Shown: piece by piece, positions 35,643 to 43,380 of the stretch
How positions within the stretch are numbered: the stretch's first letter is position 1
How the letters are laid out: each line of letters starts with the position of its first letter
Assembly: GCF_003002895.1 (NCBI RefSeq)
Contig: NZ_PVTI01000016.1
Location: 1-64,000 of the forward strand
Direction of reading: 5' to 3'
Source of the DNA: Knoellia remsis
GTDB lineage: Bacteria; Actinomycetota; Actinomycetes; Actinomycetales; Dermatophilaceae
Length of the DNA: 64,000 nt
The notes under the pieces: model-generated
Databases searched by the model: none
What the model was told of the DNA's origin: nothing
What the model saw: only the letters and a program-made list of their open reading frames with translations
Program-made: the position numbers and the translations under genes

Positions 35643-35681
35643 GGTCGGTCGAGGGCCGGGCTGCGTAGGCGAGCGGCCAGG

Positions 35682-36470
35682 TCAGCGACCGCCGGTCGGA
35701 CGTGAGCGCCCGATCTGACCGCGCAGCCGCGTGGACAGGTCCCGAGCCGCGCGTTCAACCGCGGCGACGAGCCGGGCCTCCTCGGCGTCGTCGACCTGTT
35801 CGACGCGGAACGTCACCGCGACGGACGCGACCGGATGCTCGCTGTGGTCGAGGACGGCCACGGCCACGGACCGAAGTCCGCTGGTCACGAGACCGTCCTC
35901 CACGGCATACCCACGACCGCGCACGGACTGGAGGAGGCTGCGCAGCTGCGTCGTCGTCGACGGACCGAGCCCGTCGCGCTGCACGAGAGCGTCCGCGTGC
36001 GGGAAGAGCGCGCGCACCTGCCCGGCGGGCAGCGCCGCGAGCATCGCCTGGCCCGTCGCGGTGAGGGTCGCGGGCAGCCGGACGCCGACGTCGGAGACGA
36101 GGACCGGGCCCTGGGGTGCGCGTTGCTCGATGACGTAGAGGACGTCGCGGCCGTGCAGCACGGCGAGATGCGCGTTGTGCCCGGTCGTGTCGACGAGGCG
36201 GTCGAGGGTGCTGCGGGCGATGCGCTGCAGCGGCGCCTGACGCTGGTAGGCCGATCCCAGCTCGTATGCCGCGACGCCCAGTCCGTAGCGGCGCTCACCC
36301 TCGAGGTGGGTGACGTAGCCGCGGTCGCGGAGGACGGCGAGCAGGTGGTACGTGCTCGAGCGGGGGAGGCCGAGTTCGCGGGCGATGCTCGCAGCGGGCA
36401 GGGGCTCGCCGTGGCGGGCGAGCAGCTCGAGCACGTCGAGGGCGTGAGCGGCGGCGGGGACGGAGGACAT
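35682..36470 (-). CDS. IclR-family transcriptional regulator
   Basis: 262 aa: N-terminal winged helix (ALDVLELLARHGEPLPAASIARELGLPRSSTYHLL) and C-terminal GAF-like effector domain. IclR members regulate catabolic genes; in Corynebacterium an IclR protein (HutR) controls histidine use, and a hut cluster lies about 12 kb away here, but no link is visible. Follows the marR gene by 13 bp on the same strand. Confidence 0.92.
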   Translation of the reverse strand: MSSVPAAAHALDVLELLARHGEPLPAASIARELGLPRSSTYHLLAVLRDRGYVTHLEGERRYGLGVAAYELGSAYQRQAPLQRIARSTLDRLVDTTGHNAHLAVLHGRDVLYVIEQRAPQGPVLVSDVGVRLPATLTATGQAMLAALPAGQVRALFPHADALVQRDGLGPSTTTQLRSLLQSVRGRGYAVEDGLVTSGLRSVAVAVLDHSEHPVASVAVTFRVEQVDDAEEARLVAAVERAARDLSTRLRGQIGRSRPTGGR

Positions 36471-36483
36471 GACGGTCGGCCCC

Positions 36484-36867
36484 TCAGTCCTCGGCGACGA
36501 GGCGCCGGAGGATGCGGGTCAGCGCGGCCCGATCGCGGTCGCTGAGCCCGGCGAAGTAGGCCTCCTGGTCGGCCCGGCGCTCGCGGTCGAGGTCGGTGAG
36601 GAGGGAGCGGCCCTGCGCGGTGAGCCGGACGCGAGTGGCGCGGCGGTCCTCGGGGTCGGGCTCGCGCGTCACGAGCTCGCGCGACTCGAGGGAGTCGACG
36701 ACGTCGGTCACCGAGCGCGGCGCGATGCGCAGGTGCTGGGCGACGACACCGAGGCGGGTCGGCTCGTGGGTGCCGATGACGCGCAGGGCCCGGGACTCGT
36801 GCGGGGTGATTCCCCACGGCTCGAGCATCGCGGCGGAACGACGCCGCAGGGTTCGTGCGACCTCCAT
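36484..36867 (-). CDS. MarR-family transcriptional regulator
   Basis: 127 aa winged helix: EPTRLGVVAQHLRIAPRSVTDVVDSLESRELVTREPDPEDRRATRVRLT is the recognition and wing region. The start at 36867 follows GGGGGAGCTCGTC, a strong ribosome site. Slightly short at the N-terminus for MarR. Divergent from the ABC exporter at 37183, so drug-export control is a reasonable guess. Confidence 0.9.
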   Translation of the reverse strand: MEVARTLRRRSAAMLEPWGITPHESRALRVIGTHEPTRLGVVAQHLRIAPRSVTDVVDSLESRELVTREPDPEDRRATRVRLTAQGRSLLTDLDRERRADQEAYFAGLSDRDRAALTRILRRLVAED

Positions 36868-36924
36868 GACGAGCTCCCCCGGCGCAGCCTCGGGTCCGGC
36901 CGTGCCCCGACCGTCCGGACCCAG

Positions 36925-36988
36925 CGACTTATTGCGCACAGTTCGCCTGCTCGCTGGCGCTCGCACGCGAACTGTGCGCAATAAGTCG
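36925..36988. repeat. Modular palindrome (CGACTTATTGCGCA head) between marR and ABC exporter
   Basis: Perfect 22-bp arms (36925-36946 and 36967-36988) with a 20-nt loop, inner arm CAGTTCGC. Remainder of the 36868-37182 gap: two 22-bp direct repeats GGxAGGTGGGCACxYGGGAA at about 37051 and 37081, an operator-like dyad at 37132 and the exporter ribosome site. Confidence 0.85.
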
Positions 36989-37131
36989 CACGACGGGGGC
37001 GCGGTGAGGTGGGGCTGGACGGTGCGCGGACGGCATACGGCGCATCGGCGGGCAGGTGGGCACACGGGAACTCGTCGGCGGGGAGGTGGGCACCTGGGAA
37101 TGCTAGCGCGAAGTGGTGCGTTGGGCTCATT

Positions 37132-37146
37132 GTGAGGCAACCTCAC
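37132..37146. promoter_or_regulatory. Dyad upstream of the ABC exporter
   Basis: GTGAGGCAACCTCAC: 6-bp arms with a 3-bp centre, 36 bp before the exporter start. Candidate site for the divergently encoded MarR regulator; unproven. Confidence 0.45.
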
Positions 37147-37182
37147 CAATGGCCCGCACATGCACTACAGAAGGGAGAGCCC

Positions 37183-39114
37183 ATGACTGCGACAGTACCT
37201 GACGCTCCCCGGGACCCCCAGTCCCGCCTGCCCGGTGGTCGAGGCATCGGTGCCGGTCGCGGCGGCGGGGGTCCGATGCAGATCGACCCGGCCGACCGCG
37301 CCCAGCTCGACATCGCGCCCGTGCCCCTGCGGCGGGTGACGGCGCTCTTCCGCGGCTTCGGCCGCCAGATCGGCGTCGTCACCGCGATCATCGCTGCGAC
37401 GTCCGTCATCTCCATGGCCCAGCCGTTCCTCGTGCGCGAGGTCGTCGACGTCGCCATCCCGCAGCAGGACGTGCGCCTGCTCCTCCTTGCCGGCGGCGCG
37501 ATGGTCGCCGTCGCCGCCGCGACCCAGGTGCTCGGCGTGATCCAGACCTGGATGTCGACCGGGGTCGGCCAGCGGGTCATGCACCGGCTGCGCACCGACC
37601 TTTTCACGCACCTGCAGCGCCAGTCGCTCGGCTTCTTCACCCGCACCCGCGCGGGCGAGGTCCAGTCGCGACTGACGAACGACATCAACGCGATGCAGGG
37701 CGTCGTCACGACGACCGCGACGTCGATCGCGTCGAACCTCACGACCGCCGTCGCCACCGCCGTCGCGATGGTCGCCCTGTCGTGGCGGCTCTCGCTGCTC
37801 TCGCTCCTCGTCATCCCGCCGGCCGTGTGGCTGACCCGACGCGTCGCGCTCATCCGCCGCGAGGTCACCGCCCGTCAGCAGTCCCGCCGCGCCGACCTCA
37901 ACGTCCAGATCGAGGAGGGCCTGTCCGTCTCCGGCGTGCGCCTCTCCAAGACCCTCGGCGCCGGTCGCCGGCACGCCGAACGGTTCGCCGCCACGTCGAG
38001 CGACCTCGTCGACCTCGAGCTGCGCTCACAGCTCGCCGGTCGCTGGCGGATGGCCACGATGCAGGTCGTCTTCGCGGCCATCCCCGCGCTCATCTACCTC
38101 ATCGCCGGGCTGCCGGCGACGTCCGGCGGAATGACGATCGGGACGCTCATCGCCTTCACCGGGCTGCAGGCGTCGATCTTCCGCCCGCTCATGGGGCTGC
38201 TCAACGTCGGTGCCCAGTGGGTGTCCTCGATGGCCCTGTTCTCAAGGGTTTTCGAGTACCTCGACCTCATCCCCGACGTCGCCGCACCGGCCGCGCCGGT
38301 CGCCCTCGACCCCGCGCGGGTGCGCGGCGAGGTGCGCTTCGAGGACGTGACGTTCGCGTATGCCGGTGAGTCGGCTCCCGCTGTCGCCGCCGTGTCCGCG
38401 GTGGTCCCGGCCGGTGGCTCGCTCGCGCTCGTCGGGCACACCGGGTCGGGCAAGTCGACGCTCGCCTCACTCGTCGCGCGCCTCCACGACCCCACGTCGG
38501 GGCGGGTGCTCATCGACGGTGTCGACGTGCGTGACCTCGACCCCGAGGCGCTCGCGCAGGTCGTCGGGGTCGTGTCGCAGGAGACCTACCTCGTGCACGC
38601 GTCGATCCGCGAGAACCTCCTCCTCGCCGCGCCAGACGCCGCGGAGGTCGACCTGTGGCGAGCCCTCGCGGCGGCGCAGGTCGCCGACCTCGTGGCCTCC
38701 CTCCCCGACGGGCTCGACACCGTCGTGGGGGCGCGCGGTCACCGGTTCTCCGGCGGTGAGCAGCAGCGTCTCGCGATCGCCCGGACGATCCTGCGCGACC
38801 CGCGGGTGCTCGTGCTCGACGAGGCCACGAGCGCTCTCGACAACGACACCGAGCGGGCCGTGCAGCACGCCCTCGACGAGCTCGTGAAGGGTCGCACGAC
38901 GATCACCATCGCGCACCGGCTCTCGACCGTGCGGGACGCCGACGAGATCGCCGTCCTCGACCACGGCCGGATCGTCGAGCGGGGTACGCACGACGAGCTC
39001 GTCGGCCTGGGTGGCACCTACGCCGCCCTCGCCGGAGCCGGCCCGGCACGCGAGCCCGAAGGCGAGCGCGGGTCCCACGGTCCGCGTGGGCCGGCATACG
39101 ACGCCGTCGCCTGA
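37183..39114 (+). CDS. ABC multidrug exporter, half-transporter (membrane + ATPase fused)
   Basis: 643 aa: six-helix type I exporter domain (about 45-330) then the ATPase: Walker A GHTGSGKST, Q-loop VVSQETYLVHAS, signature FSGGEQQRLAIA, Walker B VLVLDEATSALD, H-loop IAHRLSTVRDADE. Acts as homodimer or with a partner. Start at 37183 after AAGGGAGAGCCC. Drug, lipid or peptide substrate unknown. Next to a marR gene and a separate MMPL exporter, making an efflux-rich stretch. Confidence 0.93.
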   Translation: MTATVPDAPRDPQSRLPGGRGIGAGRGGGGPMQIDPADRAQLDIAPVPLRRVTALFRGFGRQIGVVTAIIAATSVISMAQPFLVREVVDVAIPQQDVRLLLLAGGAMVAVAAATQVLGVIQTWMSTGVGQRVMHRLRTDLFTHLQRQSLGFFTRTRAGEVQSRLTNDINAMQGVVTTTATSIASNLTTAVATAVAMVALSWRLSLLSLLVIPPAVWLTRRVALIRREVTARQQSRRADLNVQIEEGLSVSGVRLSKTLGAGRRHAERFAATSSDLVDLELRSQLAGRWRMATMQVVFAAIPALIYLIAGLPATSGGMTIGTLIAFTGLQASIFRPLMGLLNVGAQWVSSMALFSRVFEYLDLIPDVAAPAAPVALDPARVRGEVRFEDVTFAYAGESAPAVAAVSAVVPAGGSLALVGHTGSGKSTLASLVARLHDPTSGRVLIDGVDVRDLDPEALAQVVGVVSQETYLVHASIRENLLLAAPDAAEVDLWRALAAAQVADLVASLPDGLDTVVGARGHRFSGGEQQRLAIARTILRDPRVLVLDEATSALDNDTERAVQHALDELVKGRTTITIAHRLSTVRDADEIAVLDHGRIVERGTHDELVGLGGTYAALAGAGPAREPEGERGSHGPRGPAYDAVA

Positions 39115-39131
39115 CGCCCCGCGTCCCGAAG

Positions 39132-39230
39132 TCACCCAATTGGACGCTTGGGGACGCGCTGGCTGTCCCGACGTCACCCAATTGGACGCTCGGGGACGCG
39201 CTGGCTGTCCCGAAGTCACCCAATTGGACG
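39132..39230. repeat. TCACCCAATTGGACG array, three copies at 42-bp period
   Basis: TCACCCAATTGGACG at 39132, 39174 and 39216, exactly 42 bp apart, intervening sequence GCTTGGGGACGCGCTGGCTG-like. Located between convergent exporter genes (stops at 39114 and 39246). Core CCAATTGG is itself palindromic. Confidence 0.9.
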
Positions 39231-39245
39231 CGTCGGGACGCGCGG

Positions 39246-41873
39246 TCAGTGGGCGGGGGAGAGCTCGCGGTCGTCGTCCGGGGTCGTCGCCGGCTCACCA
39301 TCGTCGGGCTCAGTCTCGTCGTCGGTGTCGTATGCCGTGTCCTCCTCGCGCGGCGACGTCTCGTCGCGCTCCAGGCGGGCACGCAGCTTCGTGCCCTCGA
39401 CGTCGAGGTCCGGCAGGATGCGGTCGAGCCAGCGCGGGATCCACCACGCGCGGTCGCCGAGCAGGTGCAGCACGGCCGGCGTCAACGTCATCCGGACGAG
39501 GAACGCGTCGACGGCGACACCGACCGCGAGGCCGAGACCCATCGGCCGGATCATCGACAGGTGGGCGAAGACGAAGCCCGCGAAGACCGCGATCATGATG
39601 AGCGCCGCGGCGACGACGACCCGGTAGCCCTGCCGGAAGCCGGTGCGGATCGCGTCGCGGCTGGACTGGCCGTGGGCGCGCGCCTCGTGCATGCCGGAGA
39701 CGAGGAACATCTGGTAGTCCATCGCCAGCCCGAAGAGGACGCCGATGAGCAGCGTCGGCATGAACGGCATGATCGGCCCGGGACGACTCACCTGGAGCAG
39801 GTCGCCGAGGAAGCCCCATTGGTAGACCGCGACGACCGATCCGAAGCCCGCGGCGACCGAGAGCAGGAAACCGGCGGTCGCGACGAGCGGCACGAGGACC
39901 GAGCGGAACACCGCCATGAGCAGGAGCAGGGAGAGTCCGACGACGAGCGCGACATAGAGCGGCAGGGCGTCGGCGAGGCGCTGCGAGATCTCGATGTTCG
40001 CAACGGTTTGGCCGGTGATGCCGAGCTCGACGCCCTCGGGCATCCGGTCGGCGAGGGCGTTCATCGTCGAGACGAGCTCGACCGTCGACTCGCTCGTCGG
40101 ACCCTCGCTCGGAACGACCTGGAAGGCAAGGGTGTCGCGGTCCTCGCTCACCCCGAACGGGACGACGCGCTCGACGCCGACGAGGTTGTAGAGGTCGCGG
40201 CCGACCTCGGCCTGCTTCTGCGGGACCTCGGCCGCGGTGAGCGGCTCGTCGAAGGAGGCGACGGCGACGATGGGACCGTTGGCGCCGGGGCCGAAGTCCT
40301 TCTCGATCGTGACGTATGAATGGAACGCGCTCGAGTCCTTCGGCTCGCTGCTGCCGTCGGGCAGGCCGAGGCGGAGCGAGAAGGCGGGGATCGCGAGCAG
40401 CGCGATGGCGACGACGGTCGCGGCGATGGCGCGCCACGGGTGGTTCGTCACGAGGACGGCCCAGCGTCCCGAGCCACGGCGCGAGCCGGTCGGGGTGGGG
40501 TCGTCGTCAGTGGTCGCGGTGGCCTGCGCGGCCTCGTGCTTGCGCCAGGTGCGCTTCGAGATGACCCGCCGGCCCATGAGGCGCAGGACGGCCGGCGCCA
40601 CGGTGAGCGCGACGAGAACCGTCATGGCGACGGTCCCTGCGGCGACGAGACCCATCTGCGCGAGGATCGGCAGGCCCGAGACGGTGAGCGCGGACAGAGC
40701 GATGATGACCGTCGTACCGGCGACGACGACCGCGTTGCCGGCCGTGCCGGTGGCGAGCCCGATCGAGTGGTGCAGCTCCATCCCGTCGAGCAGCTGCTGG
40801 CGGTGCCGGTTCACGATGAACAGTGCGTAGTCGATGCCGACCGCGAGGCCGAGCATGAGCGCGAGGGCCGGCGTCATCGAGTTCATGTCGAAGAACGCCG
40901 TGGCGGTCATGGCCGCGAGGAGGCCGGCGCCGACGCCGACGAGCGCGACGAGGAGCGGCAGGCCCGCGGCGATGAGGCTGCCGAGCATGACGAGCAGGAC
41001 CACGGCGGCGATGCCGAGGCCGATGACCTCGCCGATGCCGACGATGCTGCGGGTCTGGAGGATGTCGGCGTTGTAGTCGACGCGCAGGCCGGAGTCCTCG
41101 AGCTGGGTGCCGATCGCGGGCACCTCGGCGCGCACCTCGGGGGAGAGCTGGGCGATCGCGTCGTCGTACTGGATCTGCAGCATGACGGTGCTGCCGTCCT
41201 CGCTGACGAACCGCAGGCCCTCGCTCATCCCGAGGAGGCTCTGACCCTGGCTGACCTGCTTGCGCGCGTCGGCGATCTTCGCGTCGCCGTCGTCGAGCTG
41301 GGCCTTGATCTCGGCGTTGCCCTTCTCGCGGGCGGGGATCTCGACGCGCAGCTCGCGGGCGCGCTGGCTGTCACCGTCGCCGGCCTTCTCGAGGGCGGCG
41401 AGCTCCTTGCGGGCGGCGGCGAGGTCCTTCTGGCCCTGGTCGTAGAGCCAATGGCCTTGCTGCAGCTTGTAGCTCTGCTCCTCGAGCTGCTTGCGCCCGT
41501 CGGCGAGCTTGCCCCGTGAGTCGTCGAGCTCGGCCTGCGTCTCGAAGGGGTTCATCACCGAGGTGACCCGCGGCGCCTTCTCCCAGTCGGCGAGGGTGCG
41601 CTCGATGGCGGCGCGCTGGGCGGGGGTGATGGGGCCGTTCTCGTTCTCGATGGTGATCGTGCCGATGCCGCCGGCGGAGGCGGGGATCTCCTCGCCGAGG
41701 TCGTCGATGACCTTCTGGAACTGGGCGCCCGGGATGCTGATCGCCGAGCTGGGCGGTGAGGAGAAGGCGGCCATCGCGCCCCCGAGACCGACGAGGACGA
41801 CGAGCCAGGTGACGAGGGTGAGCCAAGCGTGCTTGGCGGTGAACCGGCCGAGCCGGTAGAGGAACGTGGCCAT
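39246..41873 (-). CDS. MMPL/RND-superfamily exporter
   Basis: 875 aa, twelve membrane segments in two halves with two large external loops; the first loop holds a long coiled coil (TQAELDDSRGKLADGRKQLE... QVSQGQSLLG). Signature: GLAVGIDYALFIVNRHR in the first half and GLAMDYQMFLVSGMHEARA in the second (the proton-relay Asp-Tyr pair). Exports lipids or drugs driven by proton motive force. Two nt downstream of its TetR regulator, so co-transcribed. C-terminal tail acidic (TDDETEPDDGEP). Confidence 0.93.
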   Translation of the reverse strand: MATFLYRLGRFTAKHAWLTLVTWLVVLVGLGGAMAAFSSPPSSAISIPGAQFQKVIDDLGEEIPASAGGIGTITIENENGPITPAQRAAIERTLADWEKAPRVTSVMNPFETQAELDDSRGKLADGRKQLEEQSYKLQQGHWLYDQGQKDLAAARKELAALEKAGDGDSQRARELRVEIPAREKGNAEIKAQLDDGDAKIADARKQVSQGQSLLGMSEGLRFVSEDGSTVMLQIQYDDAIAQLSPEVRAEVPAIGTQLEDSGLRVDYNADILQTRSIVGIGEVIGLGIAAVVLLVMLGSLIAAGLPLLVALVGVGAGLLAAMTATAFFDMNSMTPALALMLGLAVGIDYALFIVNRHRQQLLDGMELHHSIGLATGTAGNAVVVAGTTVIIALSALTVSGLPILAQMGLVAAGTVAMTVLVALTVAPAVLRLMGRRVISKRTWRKHEAAQATATTDDDPTPTGSRRGSGRWAVLVTNHPWRAIAATVVAIALLAIPAFSLRLGLPDGSSEPKDSSAFHSYVTIEKDFGPGANGPIVAVASFDEPLTAAEVPQKQAEVGRDLYNLVGVERVVPFGVSEDRDTLAFQVVPSEGPTSESTVELVSTMNALADRMPEGVELGITGQTVANIEISQRLADALPLYVALVVGLSLLLLMAVFRSVLVPLVATAGFLLSVAAGFGSVVAVYQWGFLGDLLQVSRPGPIMPFMPTLLIGVLFGLAMDYQMFLVSGMHEARAHGQSSRDAIRTGFRQGYRVVVAAALIMIAVFAGFVFAHLSMIRPMGLGLAVGVAVDAFLVRMTLTPAVLHLLGDRAWWIPRWLDRILPDLDVEGTKLRARLERDETSPREEDTAYDTDDETEPDDGEPATTPDDDRELSPAH

Positions 41874-41875
41874 GG

Positions 41876-42580
41876 TCAGGACTCCCGGGTGGTGTCAGCG
41901 TGCGAGGGGGTGACGTCCTGGGCGACGCTGCCCGGGTCGGTGTCGCCGGGCGCGATGAACGCCGTGGCGAGGTGCATGAAGGCCTGCCGAAGCAGGTCGA
42001 GGTGGAGCTGGCGGGTGCGGTCGTCGACGACGCCCCCCGACTGCTCGACCCACGCCATCGTGGCGACGTGGCCGACCGTGAGGACGGTCTGCGCGACGAC
42101 CTGGGCGGCGAGCGGGTCGGCGTCGGGGCCGAGCCGGTCCTCGAGGGCGCGGATGACCTGCTCCGCCTCGCAGGACTGCGCCTCCATGACGAACTGGCGC
42201 GCGGCCGGTGAGGTGTTCGACTGTCCGAAGACGACGACGGCCTTCTCGAGGACCGCGGCGTCGAACGGCTCGGTGAGCACGGCGAGCAGGGACTCCTGCA
42301 GGCTCTCGTCGGCGGGGCGCTCGAGGAATCGGTCGACGAGGCCGGCGATGGTCTCGCGCATCCGCTCCTGGAGGACGAGCTCGACGCGCGGGAAGTAGTT
42401 GTAGAACGTGCGCCGCGACACCCCGGCCCGGTCTGCGACGGCATCGGCGGTCACCGACTCGAACCCCTGCTCCGCGACGAGGTCCCACGCCGCCTGCTCC
42501 AGCAGCTTCGTCGTGCGCTCGCGGTTGCGGGCGCGCAGGCCGTCGCTCGGGGCCTCGGCGGGGGGCGCTGTCTCGCTCAT
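41876..42580 (-). CDS. TetR-family transcriptional regulator of the MMPL exporter
   Basis: 234 aa: N-terminal HTH (TADAVADRAGVSRRTFYNYFPRVELVL) with a divergent ligand domain. First gene of a two-gene operon with the exporter; two palindromes overlap its promoter, pointing to autorepression. -10 hexamer TACAGT ends 7 nt before ATG: leaderless mRNA. Confidence 0.93.
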   Translation of the reverse strand: MSETAPPAEAPSDGLRARNRERTTKLLEQAAWDLVAEQGFESVTADAVADRAGVSRRTFYNYFPRVELVLQERMRETIAGLVDRFLERPADESLQESLLAVLTEPFDAAVLEKAVVVFGQSNTSPAARQFVMEAQSCEAEQVIRALEDRLGPDADPLAAQVVAQTVLTVGHVATMAWVEQSGGVVDDRTRQLHLDLLRQAFMHLATAFIAPGDTDPGSVAQDVTPSHADTTRES

Positions 42581-42581
42581 G

Positions 42582-42618
42582 TCTACAACTGTAGAACTAC
42601 TTTGCACAGTTGTGCAAA
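42582..42618 (-). promoter_or_regulatory. Promoter and double palindromic operator of tetR-mmpL operon
   Basis: TCTACAACTGTAGA (42582-42595, perfect 6-bp arms) and TTTGCACAGTTGTGCAAA (42601-42618, perfect 8-bp arms). Read leftward: -35 TTGCAC, 18-bp spacer, -10 TACAGT, 7 nt, ATG. Both promoter boxes lie inside the palindromes, as expected for TetR blocking. Confidence 0.7.
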
Positions 42619-42640
42619 CTTGCCCCTCCGTGCAGAGATT

Positions 42641-42697
42641 CCCCACTGATGGCCGAATCCCGGCGGGTCAGGTGAACGGAACCGGCAATCAGTGGGG
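42641..42697. repeat. Modular palindrome (CACTGATTGCC head), decayed
   Basis: Right arm GGAACCGGCAATCAGTGGGG (42678-42697) and a degraded left arm CCCCACTGATGGCCGAATCC (42641-42660). Sits 3 bp after the response-regulator stop, between it and the tetR promoter. Confidence 0.65.
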
Positions 42698-42699
42698 GG

Positions 42700-43380
42700 T
42701 CAGGTGAGGCGGTAGCGGCGCTCGGGGCGGCCGGTGCTGCCGTAGCGCAGCGACACCTCCGCGGTTCCGGTCTTCGTGAAGTACTCGAGATAGCGCCGCG
42801 CACTCACCCGCGACACCCCGACCGCCTCGGCCGCCTCGGTCGCGGACAGGTCGCCGTCCGCCTCCCGCAGCGCCGCCTCGACGAGCCGCGCCGTCTCCGG
42901 GCTGAGCCCCTTCGGCATCGCGCCCTCGCCGGTGCCCGGACGGCGCCCGCCGGCGCGGGCGAACAGCCGGTCCACGGTGGCCTGGTCCTCGGGGCTGGAT
43001 GACTCGAGCAGGGTCCGGTGTGCGGCATACCCTTCGAGCCGGTCGCGCAGGTCCTCGCGCGAGAACGGCTTGAGGAGGTAGTCGGTGACGCCCTGTCGCA
43101 CTGCGCCGCGCACCGCGTCGGCCTCCTTGGCGGCGGAGATGACGATGATGTCGGAGCGGGAGCCGCGTCGGCGCAGCTCGGTGACGAGGTCGAGCCCGAA
43201 CGCGTCCGGGAGGTAGAGGTCGAGCAGGGTCAGGTCGGGGTCGAGTTCGTCGGCCAGCGCGAGAGCGTCCGCGCCGGAGTGGGCGACGCCCACGACCTCG
43301 AAGCCCTCGACCTGCTCGACGAACGCCCGGTGCACCCGTGCCACCATGAAGTCGTCGTCGACGATGAGCACCCGGATCAC
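42700..43380 (-). CDS. Response regulator, CitB/DcuR type
   Basis: 226 aa: receiver domain (VLIVDDDFMVARVH; phosphoacceptor Asp in LTLLDLYLPD; LLKPFSRED lysine) and a C-terminal DNA-binding region with HTH (SATEAAEAVGVSRVSARRYLEYF). GTG start at 43380 overlaps the kinase stop by GTGA. Paired with the kinase upstream and facing TctCBA, so it likely activates tricarboxylate uptake. Confidence 0.93.
   Translation of the reverse strand: MIRVLIVDDDFMVARVHRAFVEQVEGFEVVGVAHSGADALALADELDPDLTLLDLYLPDAFGLDLVTELRRRGSRSDIIVISAAKEADAVRGAVRQGVTDYLLKPFSREDLRDRLEGYAAHRTLLESSSPEDQATVDRLFARAGGRRPGTGEGAMPKGLSPETARLVEAALREADGDLSATEAAEAVGVSRVSARRYLEYFTKTGTAEVSLRYGSTGRPERRYRLT

Noticed and set aside
37132-37146. 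Iron-dependent repressor (IdeR/DtxR) box
   Set aside because: Compared with TTAGGTTAGGCTAACCTAA, only a few positions agree; it is better seen as a MarR-type dyad.
39132-39230. CRISPR-like array of three repeats
   Set aside because: The sequence between the repeats is itself repeated, unlike spacers, and there are no cas genes.
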